Assembly: GCF_024730565.1 (NCBI RefSeq)
Contig: NZ_CP077726.1
Location: 1 to 64,000, forward strand
From: Clostridium sp. CM027
GTDB taxonomy: Bacteria > Bacillota > Clostridia > Clostridiales > Clostridiaceae
Length of the DNA stretch: 64,000 nucleotides
Direction of reading: 5' to 3'
The position numbers and the translations under genes were made by a program. A model generated the notes under the pieces. The model was not told the DNA's origin, did no database searches, and saw nothing but the letters and a program-made list of their open reading frames with translations. Of the stretch, positions 33,632 through 42,711 are shown in pieces. Every line of letters starts with the position of its first letter. The stretch's first letter is position 1.

Positions 33632-33678
33632 AATAACTCTTGAATATCAAAAGTTTGGCGACTTCATTCAAGAGTTTT
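33632..33678 (+). terminator. Terminator between the 32819 gene and the replication gene
   Basis: AACTCTTGAA and TTCAAGAGTTTT arms around a loop of about 22 bases with a short T run. Confidence 0.6.
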
Positions 33679-33859
33679 CATAAAACCGATATCTTCCCCA
33701 AATAAGAGAATTATATCTTTAAATATTTTATTTTATTTATATATTTAGTTTAATATAATTGGTTACAATAGTCAATATGTGTGTAGATTAAATAAAGTAA
33801 TTAATAGGTATAATTCGGCACTCTTTATTTGGGTTACAAAAGAATAGGAGGGCTTTTTT

Positions 33860-35299
33860 ATGCTGGCAGAAAAAAGATATATTGATGATTTAAGTGAGAT
33901 TATAAGAAACTTAGCTATAGTGCCAGTAGAAACGGTGGTTAATAGTACTCGTTTATCACAGGCACAAATGCAAATAGAACTTTTACATAAAAAGGATGAT
34001 GGATACATAACCATAGCCGTTAAAAAAGATAGTACCTGGATACAGCATCACTATAAAGTGGACGAGCTTAAAGAAAATATAGGCAAGGTTATAGGTATAA
34101 ATGATGCAAATATATATTTAAGCCCCAATAGTTTTTATAAACCTATAAGACGTATAGAAAACATAAGGAAATTAAATTCACTATTTATAGATTTGGATTA
34201 TTACACATTAAAAGAATACAAAGGGTTAAGTTCAGAACAAATTATATGGCTACTGGAGAAGGATTATTTTAAGAAGTCGGTTCCACCACCTAGTTTTATA
34301 GTTATTTCAGGTCAAGGGATAGTTATTTATTGGCTTATAGAGCCAGTACCATATATGGCTCTTCCTCTTTGGAACGCAGTGCAAAAATTCTTTTTAGAGA
34401 AGCTAAAAGAAATAGGTGCTGATTCTAAATCAATTGATGCAGCAAGAGTATCTAGACTAACCGGTACTACCAATCAAAAAAATGGACGAGCTACAGAGTT
34501 AGTAGTTTTTAATGAAGAGAGATATTCGCTTAGAGGTATTCAAGAGAATTATCTTCCAGAGCTAAATGACTATGTTAAAAATCCAAGTGTAAAAAAACGT
34601 GGAAGAAAATCAAAGGTTGTAAAATTATTCAATATTTATAGTCTTCACCATGCAAGACTTACAGACTTAGTCGCGATTCAGAACTTTAGAAAAGGATACT
34701 GTAGAGATGAAAAAGGAGAACTAGTAGAAAAAAGTCAAAGAGAGCTTATGTGCTTTTTATATAGATACTGGGCCTGTTGCTTTACGAGTGAGATTAATAA
34801 GGCACTGGAGGACACTTTAGAATTTAATAAGGGATTTACATGCCCTTTGCCTGAAAGCGAAGTTAGAAGTCAAACTAGACAAGCAGAAAAGGCATATAAG
34901 GAGTGGTTAGAGAATGAATTTGATTCTCGTCCAAAGGAAGATGCTGAGCAACTAAAAATTGATTTTGAAGAGGACGCAGTTAAAATGAAAAATAGAACTG
35001 GATATAAATATAAGGGTTATAACTATAAAAATACAACACTTATAGGTCTTTTGAACATTATAGAAGACGAAATGAGACTTCTTAAGACTATTATTAATAC
35101 GAAAGAAGTTAAGAGAAGAGATAATGTGTATCAAAAGGGTAAGCGACGGGATGAAGAGGGATTAACTAAAAGAGAGAAAGCTAAAATAGAAAAAATAAAG
35201 GCTATAAAAGAACTTAAAGCAAAAGGATTAACATGCAGGGAGATAGCAGCCAAAATGAAGGTCAATTTAAGTACGGTGAGTAGGTATTTAAAGGTATAA
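33860..35299 (+). CDS. Replication protein with primase-like (AEP) domain
   Basis: A 479-residue plasmid replication protein. Residues about 110-210 show the archaeo-eukaryotic primase pattern: acidic pair in LFIDLDYY (metal binding), SGQGIVIYWL and DAARVSRLTGTTNQK. The C-terminus (about 440-479) is a helix-turn-helix (KGLTCREIAAKMKVNLSTVS). It may prime DNA at its origin and bind DNA through the tail. TAGGAGGG lies upstream of the ATG. A fragment of a related gene lies at 28025-28195. It is unrelated to the two Rep_3 initiators, so the plasmid carries at least two replication types. Confidence 0.8.
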   Translation: MLAEKRYIDDLSEIIRNLAIVPVETVVNSTRLSQAQMQIELLHKKDDGYITIAVKKDSTWIQHHYKVDELKENIGKVIGINDANIYLSPNSFYKPIRRIENIRKLNSLFIDLDYYTLKEYKGLSSEQIIWLLEKDYFKKSVPPPSFIVISGQGIVIYWLIEPVPYMALPLWNAVQKFFLEKLKEIGADSKSIDAARVSRLTGTTNQKNGRATELVVFNEERYSLRGIQENYLPELNDYVKNPSVKKRGRKSKVVKLFNIYSLHHARLTDLVAIQNFRKGYCRDEKGELVEKSQRELMCFLYRYWACCFTSEINKALEDTLEFNKGFTCPLPESEVRSQTRQAEKAYKEWLENEFDSRPKEDAEQLKIDFEEDAVKMKNRTGYKYKGYNYKNTTLIGLLNIIEDEMRLLKTIINTKEVKRRDNVYQKGKRRDEEGLTKREKAKIEKIKAIKELKAKGLTCREIAAKMKVNLSTVSRYLKV

Positions 35300-35388
35300 A
35301 TTCCAATTATTTTGTATGCATGAAACGTCGGATAATATTATGGGTGTAACCTGGCTCCCTTTTTTATTTTGTTGACTTTTATGTTCTA

Positions 35389-35613
35389 TTATTGTACTCC
35401 AGTTAGGGGTGTTAATAATATCTGAGGAATCAACCTAATAACAATTACTGAATCAAATAAAGTTGCTGAACCTGTTTTTTTTAGTATATCTAGGATAATG
35501 CAAAACACTGCATTTGGGTTCCTAAAATAGATACAAGTTTTGCCATCATCAATAATGAAAAATTCTTCTATAAAAAGTATTTTCTTTCTTCCAACTTTGA
35601 TTCCTTTTTTCAT
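35389..35613 (-). CDS. Small hypothetical protein
   Basis: A 74-residue possible protein: basic start (MKKGIKVGRKKILFIEEFF), two moderately hydrophobic stretches and a hydrophobic tail (VIVIRLIPQILLTPLTG). AAAGGC upstream of the ATG is a weak site. No family is recognised. Its codons look plausible, but it could be chance. Confidence 0.3.
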   Translation of the reverse strand: MKKGIKVGRKKILFIEEFFIIDDGKTCIYFRNPNAVFCIILDILKKTGSATLFDSVIVIRLIPQILLTPLTGVQ

Positions 35614-35948
35614 AGCAATGCTAATGCCTTTCTTTTATTCTTGTACGTTCATCCTCCGCCATATAACTTAGTAGCTGTAGTATCAAATCAACAATTAACC
35701 CTTCTATACCCTTCATATCCTTATTTTTAGAGAATTAACAAAAAACTATATTTAACTTTTTATATTTATAATTTGATATTATAACAATAAAAGTTAAAAA
35801 ACAGGGCTTTTGTTATTAAAAATCAATCAATTATTATAAAATTAAAAAGTATATATGAATCTATTGTATGATTAACTATAAGATAAAAAAATCATTAATA
35901 TACCACAGAACTAGGAGATGATTCGATTATAAGTAAGGAGATGATTAA
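35614..35948. other. Intergenic, A+T-rich
   Basis: No gene. A weak TTATTGTT/AACAATAA symmetry near 35775-35790 and ACTAGGAGATGATTCG at 35910, which resembles the element end word GGAGATGATTTA. A strong AGTAAGGAGATG site leads into the next gene. Confidence 0.4.
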
Positions 35949-37070
35949 ATGAAAAAACAAATTAGTAATGATTTATTACCTAATACATTATTATTAAAGG
36001 ACTTTATTAACAATAACTGTAAGTTGGACTTGAAAGTATCATTTACGAATACTAAAGAGATTGTATCTAAAGTTGATAATAATATGTTTTATGAAGCAGG
36101 TAAATTACTTATGGTTTTTTTCATTGTAAATATTAATAATCTACAAAGAAAAAATATCAAATATGATAAAGAAACCTTTTATATTATAAATTCATCAGTA
36201 AACAAGATAGCTGAAAATCATATAAAAAAGCCAACATCTGAGAATATTATTGCTGATATAATATTAAAATCAACATATAATAAAGAGGTTTTGCCTATAG
36301 AAGTTGCGAGTGTTACTAGAGAAAATTTGGATGAACTAAAAAAAGGCTTTGAGTTAGTTTATAAAACAATTATAAATGAAAAGATAAATTTAATGAATTT
36401 TTTAGAAGAATGCGGGCCAAAAAATATTCACTCAAATTTAATTAAAGATATAAAGCTTTTAAGTCCCCATGATCTAAAAGTACAGCTTCAATTTATTGAA
36501 TTAAAATATAGCAAGAAGCTCATTGAAAATGAGTTGTTAGAAAAAGTAATATGCTGTAAAAACAATTATAATGAGTTTATTAGTGCTAGTACTGAACTTT
36601 TAGATTTACTAATTGAAAATGCTACAATTGGATTTGGTGAAAATGGTTTAGAGTTAATGTGGATAGGGTATATTGATGAAAGGTTAGAAGCTATTAAATA
36701 CAAAAATATTTATATAGCAATATTCTTGGCATATATTGGGAAGGTAACGGCAAATAAATATTATTTGCAAGCAACTAAACAGTCAGTAAATTCCTTATTA
36801 ACGTATGTAAATGATGATGAGGAAAAACTAATATATAATGATGAATATTATGAAATGTTAAAATTATTATATCTATTAAATGATTCTATGGAGTTAGATT
36901 ATATAGAATTAGATAAAGTTATTCAAAAAAATACAAAATTATTTGCTTCAATGGATTTAAAAGGTGGAATTAATTATAGTTCTAATAAAGATGAGATAAT
37001 GTTAGAGTTTATTTTTAATAAGAGTCTGGACTTATTACATTCTGTAATAGTGGAACCAGTTTCAATTTAA
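35949..37070 (+). CDS. Shrunken LanM-like protein lacking catalytic residues
   Basis: 373 residues. The best match is to the LanM at 44770. GKLLMVFFIVNINNLQRKNI aligns with the LanM segment that ends ADMHCEN. NLDELKKGFELVYKTIINEK aligns with SIKNGFTTCYDLMRRNKE. LLSPHDLKVQLQFIELKYS aligns with SLSDDDFQRQWDFIKTTI. NIYIAIFLAYIGKVTANKYY aligns with NGVTGIGMFYAYLAKETGNQ. The dehydratase Asp, His and Asn and the zinc ligands of the cyclase are absent, and the protein ends early in the cyclase region. It cannot be a normal LanM; a binding, regulatory or immunity role is possible. AGTAAGGAG precedes the ATG; no frameshift is seen. It lies beside the Agr locus. Confidence 0.6.
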   Translation: MKKQISNDLLPNTLLLKDFINNNCKLDLKVSFTNTKEIVSKVDNNMFYEAGKLLMVFFIVNINNLQRKNIKYDKETFYIINSSVNKIAENHIKKPTSENIIADIILKSTYNKEVLPIEVASVTRENLDELKKGFELVYKTIINEKINLMNFLEECGPKNIHSNLIKDIKLLSPHDLKVQLQFIELKYSKKLIENELLEKVICCKNNYNEFISASTELLDLLIENATIGFGENGLELMWIGYIDERLEAIKYKNIYIAIFLAYIGKVTANKYYLQATKQSVNSLLTYVNDDEEKLIYNDEYYEMLKLLYLLNDSMELDYIELDKVIQKNTKLFASMDLKGGINYSSNKDEIMLEFIFNKSLDLLHSVIVEPVSI

Positions 37071-37078
37071 TAACATAT

Positions 37079-37116
37079 AAAAATGCTTGCTACTATATTT
37101 AGTTGCAAGCATTTTT
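37079..37116. terminator. Bidirectional terminator
   Basis: AAAATGCTTGC and GCAAGCATTTTT arms between the convergent genes at 35949-37070 and 37118-37843, with T runs on both strands. It serves both. Confidence 0.8.
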
Positions 37117-37117
37117 A

Positions 37118-37843
37118 TTAACCCAGTAGCTTTTTTATACCTCTAGTAGATATAAGACATTCTTCTCCATTTATCATATATGCAATACGCTTTTTTCTAT
37201 CTATTTCTTTAACGTTATCTTTATTAACTATAAAGGAATTATGGCACCTACAAAATCGCTCATCTAGACTATCTTCCAATTCTTTCATTTTACTATAAAA
37301 CTCTACTTGTCTATTTTTGCAATATAAGATTACTTTATGTATAGTTGAAGATGTTTCAAAAAAGATGATTTCATTAAAATCAACATTAATGATCTTATCT
37401 TCAACTTTAATAGAAAATACTTTTTGAAGTTCACATGATTTAGCTTTGTATTTATCGTGAGCATTTTTCATACATTCACTTATTCTTTGTTGTATATTAG
37501 TATAATTATCTTTTATAATATAGTCCATAGCTTCAACTTTATATAAAAAGGTTAAATAACTCATTTCAGCATGGGTAGTTATAAAAACTATAAATCCTCG
37601 AGGATCATATTCTCTTATCTTTTCAGCTAATGTAATTCCATTAAGATCAGAATGTAAATCAACGTCTAAAAAATATAAACCTGAAATACTCTTATCCTCT
37701 ATTGTATTTAGTATTTCATATGGGTCATGAGTACTTAACTTAAGTTCCATATCATAATTTTCAATTAATATAATATTTTTTACAATGTTTTCTAGTTTTT
37801 CTTTTTGAACTATATTATCTTCACAAATAAGAATTTTTAGCAT
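37118..37843 (-). CDS. agrA: LytTR response regulator, AgrA-like
   Basis: A 241-residue regulator. The receiver domain starts MLKILICEDNIVQKEKLENI, with phospho-acceptor Asp in LYFLDVDLH and Lys near the end. A LytTR DNA-binding domain follows (about 135-241, FFETSSTIHKVILYCKNRQ and FCRCHNSFIVNKDNVKEID). It is divergent from agrD/agrB and far from the kinase, unlike the usual agrBDCA order. It would receive phosphate from the kinase at 39010-40305 and bind direct repeats near target promoters. The regulator gene ends at the shared terminator. Confidence 0.88.
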   Translation of the reverse strand: MLKILICEDNIVQKEKLENIVKNIILIENYDMELKLSTHDPYEILNTIEDKSISGLYFLDVDLHSDLNGITLAEKIREYDPRGFIVFITTHAEMSYLTFLYKVEAMDYIIKDNYTNIQQRISECMKNAHDKYKAKSCELQKVFSIKVEDKIINVDFNEIIFFETSSTIHKVILYCKNRQVEFYSKMKELEDSLDERFCRCHNSFIVNKDNVKEIDRKKRIAYMINGEECLISTRGIKKLLG

Positions 37844-38101
37844 GGTTTGTCCCCTTTTGTCACTATATTTAGTAAATATTTCTTACAAACAAATTTTTGA
37901 TTTATTAAAATATTTTAACATAAACAACCTATTTATGTTCAATTTTTATAAAAAAACAAGCAAGTTTTACTTATGTTATGATTTAAATTACATTTATTAA
38001 GTTAATGGATGTAATTTTTACTTTTTTGTAAAATGTATGCATAAAAGGTTATACTAAATATATAGAAAACGAATTCAAATTATGAAAGGTGGCTTTTCAT
38101 T
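37844..38101. promoter_or_regulatory. Divergent promoter region agrA-like / agrD
   Basis: 258 bases between divergent starts, very A+T rich, with TATACT and TATGTTATG words suitable as -10 boxes. I do not see a clear pair of LytTR-type direct repeats, so the binding site is not assigned. Confidence 0.45.
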
Positions 38102-38251
38102 ATGAAAACTTCAAATCAAAACAGTATTTTTTTAAAAAAGTTAGCTAAAAGTCTTATAAGCATAGGAGAGATTCATGCAAATCAATTATCTGTTGGTCCT
38201 TTTATGTATGAGCCTAACATACCTACTAATTTATTGAAAAGTAATAAATAA
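38102..38251 (+). CDS. agrD: AgrD-like autoinducing peptide precursor (serine type)
   Basis: A 49-residue precursor that starts at the ATG at 38102, nine bases after AAAGGTGG. The N-terminal amphipathic helix (about 8-24, FLKKLAKSLISIGEI) precedes the signal core and the acidic/proline C-tail EPNIP (37-41), which aligns with the EVEVP-type tail recognised by AgrB. The core S30-V-G-P-F-M35 has no cysteine. Ser30 is the only residue placed to form a ring, giving a lactone instead of a thiolactone, as in the enterococcal FsrD-type signal. The exact ring length is not certain. agrB follows after one base. Confidence 0.75.
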   Translation: MKTSNQNSIFLKKLAKSLISIGEIHANQLSVGPFMYEPNIPTNLLKSNK

Positions 38252-38252
38252 A

Positions 38253-38882
38253 ATGAGAACAAAAGGTAAATTACATTTTGATTTTTATGAATTTATAACA
38301 ACTAAATTATTAAATTACTTCAAAAACAATTTAAATTTAAAGTCATCTGAAATTGAAAAACTATATTTAGGAATTGTAATTATATTGATAAATGTAGGTA
38401 AACTGTTAATTGTAGCTATAGTAGCCTTTTTTATAGGGATGATAAAAGAAGTACTTATATTATTTATTATGTTTGCAGCATTAAGATTAACTGCAGCTGG
38501 TATACATTTAAAAAGTAGTTTAGGATGTACTATTGTAAGCTTAATTACTTTTATTGGCAGTGCTTATATAACTGTAAAATATCCTTTAAGTATTTCTTTA
38601 ACATGTATAGTAAGTATTATTTGTACAGTACTCTTATATAAATATTCTCCAGCAGATACAGAAAATCGTCCTATATTAGAAAAAGAACATAGAAAAAAAC
38701 TTAAAATTAAGGCAACAGTAACAGCTTTAGTTTTTATATTTATAAATCTATTATTATTAAATAAGGTTTTATTTAATTTAACAATGTTTGCGTTACTCCT
38801 TCAAAGTTTAAGTATCTTACCTTGTACATATAAATTACTCAAAAGTAATTATAATAATTATGAAAAATATGAACTTATTTAG
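38253..38882 (+). CDS. agrB: AgrB-like peptide-processing membrane endopeptidase
   Basis: A 209-residue membrane protease that cuts the C-tail of AgrD and helps cyclise the peptide. About five hydrophobic helices follow a polar N-terminus. The catalytic His lies in AAGIHLKS (about 88-91). The Cys of the His/Cys pair should be about 70-80 residues further on; Cys residues are visible in LTCIVSIIC. It overlaps no gene but starts one base after agrD, so translation is probably coupled. A terminator with CACTCATAAT arms (38888-38932) follows. Confidence 0.82.
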   Translation: MRTKGKLHFDFYEFITTKLLNYFKNNLNLKSSEIEKLYLGIVIILINVGKLLIVAIVAFFIGMIKEVLILFIMFAALRLTAAGIHLKSSLGCTIVSLITFIGSAYITVKYPLSISLTCIVSIICTVLLYKYSPADTENRPILEKEHRKKLKIKATVTALVFIFINLLLLNKVLFNLTMFALLLQSLSILPCTYKLLKSNYNNYEKYELI

Positions 38883-38887
38883 TTGAG

Positions 38888-38932
38888 TCACTCATAATAT
38901 GGGATTATTCCTACATTATGAGTGCTTTTTTA
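38888..38932 (+). terminator. Terminator after agrB
   Basis: CACTCATAAT and ATTATGAGTG arms with a T-run CTTTTTTATTT. It separates agrDB from the kinase gene. Confidence 0.75.
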
Positions 38933-39009
38933 TTTATTGCAATTTATGTATGTTTTATACTATAATTGGAATGTATGTTTTTACTATGAAATAGTGGGGG
39001 TTGATAATA

Positions 39010-40305
39010 ATGGAATATCATTTTAAGGTGCTATTATTAGTAATTTTAATGTTAATTACCTTAAGAAATATTAGTCCATATAAATTTAACATTAAAGAAT
39101 ATATTATTATGGGGTTAACTATAGGAGTTATTTATGTACCACTATTCTTATTTGAGCCTAGACTAGCTTCTATAGCTGTATATTTTACACCTGTATTTTT
39201 TCTATACAAAAAAAACAACAAGATAATAAGGAGTTTTATACTGCAAATATTAGTAATATTAGTACTAATGATTATAAATAATTTTACTGGACTCGTATTT
39301 TTAGAAATATTTGGCAAAACGTTTTTGTCATCTACTTTAGGGTACTATAGTACTTATTCAGTTATATATTTAATAGTATATTTCTGTAGTAAAATCGTTG
39401 GTACATTACTAATTCGACACAATGATTTCATATTTGAGAATTATAAGTCTAAATGTTTTATTTTAATTGATATAATGCTAGTGCTTACATTTGTTTTATT
39501 TTACTTTGCTATTATTTGGATTGATTTTTCTGATGATGTTTATATATCAGAAAAAATCACACTTGCAATTGTGGTATATGGGTCTATTATGGTAATTATA
39601 TGTAGTTCTTTATTTTTTATATCAAAGAAAGAAGAGAAATTCAAATATAAACAAATTCAGTTAGATAATCTGGAGCAGTACACTAATAACTTAGAAAATC
39701 TATATATGGATATGCGTAAATTTAGACATGACTATATAAATATAATATCATCTATGGCAGCGTTTATTGAAGAAAAGGATATTAAAGGTTTAGAAGAACA
39801 TTTTAATAAAAATATTTATCCTTTAAATAACAAAATGAATAAAAATAATTATAAACTTGGTCTGTTAAAAAACATAAAATTACCTCAAATTAAAGGGTTA
39901 ATATCAGGAAAAGTAATTCGGGCTCAAGAACTAGGAATAGATATAATAATTGATATAGTAGAACCTATAACAATTATTAAGATGGATATAATAGATTTGA
40001 GTAGATGTTTAGGAATAATTTTGGACAATGCTATTGAATCAGCCTTAGAAAGTGAAAAGAAAGTAATTGATATTGCATTAATAAACAAAATCAATTCTGT
40101 AATCCTAGTTGTAGCAAATACCTTTAGTGGAGATATACCTGCTTTATCTAAACTATTTAAAGATGGATTCTCCACTAAAGGTGAAAATAGGGGGCTGGGA
40201 CTAAGTAATTGTAAAGATATGATAGGTAAATATAAAAATATTTCATTAGATACATCTATAACTGATGTACAATTCATTCAAGAAATTACTGTAAGTAATA
40301 AATAG
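39010..40305 (+). CDS. agrC: Sensor histidine kinase, AgrC-like
   Basis: About 431 residues. Six or seven membrane helices (about 5-205) form the peptide sensor, followed by a coiled linker, the phospho-acceptor His in DMRKFRHDYINII and a GHKL ATPase domain (GIILDNAIESALES, GENRGLGLSN). This is the HPK10 type paired with LytTR regulators. The ATG at 39010 follows GGGGG at a good distance; an in-frame TTG lies at 39001. It has its own promoter region after the agrB terminator and ends at a very strong terminator. Confidence 0.88.
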   Translation: MEYHFKVLLLVILMLITLRNISPYKFNIKEYIIMGLTIGVIYVPLFLFEPRLASIAVYFTPVFFLYKKNNKIIRSFILQILVILVLMIINNFTGLVFLEIFGKTFLSSTLGYYSTYSVIYLIVYFCSKIVGTLLIRHNDFIFENYKSKCFILIDIMLVLTFVLFYFAIIWIDFSDDVYISEKITLAIVVYGSIMVIICSSLFFISKKEEKFKYKQIQLDNLEQYTNNLENLYMDMRKFRHDYINIISSMAAFIEEKDIKGLEEHFNKNIYPLNNKMNKNNYKLGLLKNIKLPQIKGLISGKVIRAQELGIDIIIDIVEPITIIKMDIIDLSRCLGIILDNAIESALESEKKVIDIALINKINSVILVVANTFSGDIPALSKLFKDGFSTKGENRGLGLSNCKDMIGKYKNISLDTSITDVQFIQEITVSNK

Positions 40306-40402
40306 GTAACATTATGGCTTGGTTAAAAATATCTAATTCAGTTATTTTATATGTAAAAAATAGTCTAAGAGATAGTTAGTTTTCATTAAGTTATAATGTA
40401 GT

Positions 40403-40463
40403 AAACTATAAAGCATAAGAAACTCCCGCGGATTTGCGGGAGTTTCTTATGCTTTATAGTTTT
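40403..40463 (+). terminator. Very strong terminator after the kinase
   Basis: A 27-base perfectly paired stem (AAACTATAAAGCATAAGA... and its complement, with CTCCCGC at the top) and a six-base loop, then a T run. It separates the Agr locus from the lanthipeptide locus. 40464-40813 holds no gene. Confidence 0.9.
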
Positions 40464-40813
40464 AATATTTTCGTTTTTTATTCATTTAATAAAATTTGTG
40501 ACTGTTTTCGAAAGTTTAGAAAATGTACCGATTTGCTAGTGATTTGTTACTTTTAATCAACTTTTACTGGAGTAACATGGAGATGATTTGTGACTAAAGA
40601 TCAACGAAATATTCACCAAATGTAATTTATGCATCACTTCGTATAACTTATGTTATAAATTGTTATTTAATTTCTAATAATTACGTATAAAACTCTTTTT
40701 ATTATAACTTTAAAATATTAATAGGTTAGCATGTTAATATTTAGATACAAGGAAATGAAAGACATAAATTAAAAAAATATAACAAAAATAAAAATTAAAA
40801 GGAGATTTTAAAA

Positions 40814-40867
40814 ATGTCTAAATTTGATGATTTTGATCTAGTGGGGGTATGGCAACGATTAATGTAA
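40814..40867 (+). pseudogene. Possible remnant of a class I lanthipeptide leader
   Basis: A 17-codon frame with a perfect AAAAGGAGA site. The first residues, MSKFDDFDL, are those of a nisin/subtilin-type leader with its FDLD-like box, but the frame then goes to VGVWQRLM and stops. There is no Cys/Ser-rich core in any frame downstream. It reads as a class I precursor cut off within the leader. It could also be a short leader peptide kept for control of the immunity genes. Confidence 0.45.
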
Positions 40868-41049
40868 AAAACAGCCACATGACAATATTTGTATCAATGA
40901 TAAGAATTGAATCTTATAAAGGCAGGGCTTAAATTATGTGAAGCACTGAGAATTTATACATATCTTATAAAATGTCACTACAACGTAAAAAGAATGATAT
41001 TTATCATTTAATTCTATGAAAATAATTATAGAAATAGGAGGTATTATAT

Positions 41050-41961
41050 ATGGCTGTAATAGAAACAAATAATCTGACCAAAAAATATAATGAAAGTTTT
41101 GCAGTTAACAATTTAAGTATATCAATAGGAGAAGGACAAGTTTACGGATTCCTGGGACCAAATGGTGCAGGAAAGACAACAGCTATAAGGATGATTCTTG
41201 GACTTATCAAGCCTACTAAGGGAAGCGTAAATGTATTTGGCATGAAGCAGAACAGTGAAAACAGATCCAAGATATTAAAGAATGTGGGTGCACTTATTGA
41301 GAATGCTGCAAGCTATCCTCATCTTACAGCTTATGAAAACTTAAAAATCATGAGGACTCTTACTGATTCACCTTATGACAATATTGATAAAGTTTTGAAG
41401 ACTGTAAGATTAGATGATGTTAAGAATAAGCTTGTTAAGGAATTTTCTCTTGGAATGAGACAGAGACTTGGAATAGCTATGGCTCTTCTTAGAAATCCAA
41501 AGCTTCTTATCCTAGATGAACCTACTAATGGTCTTGACCCTTCAGGTATTCATGAAATAAGAGAGCTTATAAAGGACATTCCAAAGACTTATGGAAGTAC
41601 GGTATTAATTTCAAGCCACCTTCTGTCAGAGATTGACCAGATGGCAACTAATGTTGGAGTAATCACAAAAGGAAGCCTTGTATATCAGGGAACTATTGAG
41701 GATTTAAGAAGCAAAGGTGAGCAAAAGATTGTCCTTCGTACAGATAATATTCAGAATACGATCAATATATTAAATGAAAACGGAGTTGCCGGAAAGATAA
41801 ATGAAGGATGTGTTGAAATGAATTACTGTAATGACAGCATACTAGGCAAGATAATTGACAATATTGTGTTTAAGGGAATTAAGATTTACAGAATTGTGGA
41901 GGAGAAAACTTCTCTTGAGGACATTTTCCTTAATCTTACAAGAAAGGAGCATAGTTTATAA
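41050..41961 (+). CDS. lanF: Lantibiotic immunity ABC transporter ATPase, LanF
   Basis: A 303-residue ATP-binding subunit. Walker A is GPNGAGKTT (about 37-45), the signature SLGMRQRLG (about 136-144) and Walker B LLILDEPTNGLDP (about 154-166). The C-terminal extension is typical of the BcrA/LanF branch. With LanE and LanG it expels the producer's own peptide from the membrane. The ATG is preceded by AGGAGG. The stop is directly followed by the LanE start. Codon use here (more C and G at third positions, many CTT and AGC) differs from the flanking plasmid genes. Confidence 0.9.
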   Translation: MAVIETNNLTKKYNESFAVNNLSISIGEGQVYGFLGPNGAGKTTAIRMILGLIKPTKGSVNVFGMKQNSENRSKILKNVGALIENAASYPHLTAYENLKIMRTLTDSPYDNIDKVLKTVRLDDVKNKLVKEFSLGMRQRLGIAMALLRNPKLLILDEPTNGLDPSGIHEIRELIKDIPKTYGSTVLISSHLLSEIDQMATNVGVITKGSLVYQGTIEDLRSKGEQKIVLRTDNIQNTINILNENGVAGKINEGCVEMNYCNDSILGKIIDNIVFKGIKIYRIVEEKTSLEDIFLNLTRKEHSL

Positions 41962-42696
41962 ATGAAAGATATTATTAAAGCTGAATTTATGAAAATTAAA
42001 AGGAAAAAACTTTTTCTTCTTATATTGATAGGCGAACTTGCATCATTTTTTATCGGTTACATTAGTCAAGGAAGAAATACAGGAAAACAGACATGGATGG
42101 ATGTTTTATATAACTTCAGTGGCTTTAATTTTATGATTATGATTATAATTTTCACAATCGTAATCTCCAAACTTGTAGATGTTGAGTATAAAGCTGATAT
42201 GTGGAAGCTTATGTTTACAGCAGTTAGTGATAAAAACAAGCTTTTTGCAGGCAAGTTTATATGTGTGATGGTGCTTATTGCTTTTTCAGCAGTTGTGGAA
42301 TTCTTTGGGATTATAGTTCTTGGGACACATGTTGGAGCAGAAGGTGTTGATTATCCTCTTATATTTAAGCAATGTGCACTGCCTTTAATCGGGTATCTTC
42401 CAGTAATAGTACTGCAGTTTGGCCTTTCTTCAATGATAAAGAATCAGAGTATTTCCATAGCAGGCGGTGTTGTTGGATGTTTTCTTGGAGTATTTGGTAT
42501 GGTTATGCCTTTTCACAAAGTTCTTATATGGACATATCCATTCTTAACAGCGCCTATGACAATATTTCAAGAGGGACGTAAAGCAATTACTATTATGAAT
42601 CAGGACAGCATGTTATTTAGTTTTGTGAGCATAGCTGTTGCAGCTGTTATGTTTTTTATATCACTACATCTTTATAATAACAAAGAAAATTTTTAA
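41962..42696 (+). CDS. lanE: Lantibiotic immunity ABC permease, LanE
   Basis: A 244-residue permease with six hydrophobic helices, starting MKDIIKAEFMKIKRKKLFLL, the basic-then-hydrophobic pattern common to LanE/MutE-type subunits. It abuts LanF with no gap and precedes LanG by 15 bases. It acts with LanG as the membrane part of the self-immunity exporter. Confidence 0.85.
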   Translation: MKDIIKAEFMKIKRKKLFLLILIGELASFFIGYISQGRNTGKQTWMDVLYNFSGFNFMIMIIIFTIVISKLVDVEYKADMWKLMFTAVSDKNKLFAGKFICVMVLIAFSAVVEFFGIIVLGTHVGAEGVDYPLIFKQCALPLIGYLPVIVLQFGLSSMIKNQSISIAGGVVGCFLGVFGMVMPFHKVLIWTYPFLTAPMTIFQEGRKAITIMNQDSMLFSFVSIAVAAVMFFISLHLYNNKENF

Positions 42697-42711
42697 AAGG
42701 AGTGGGATATT

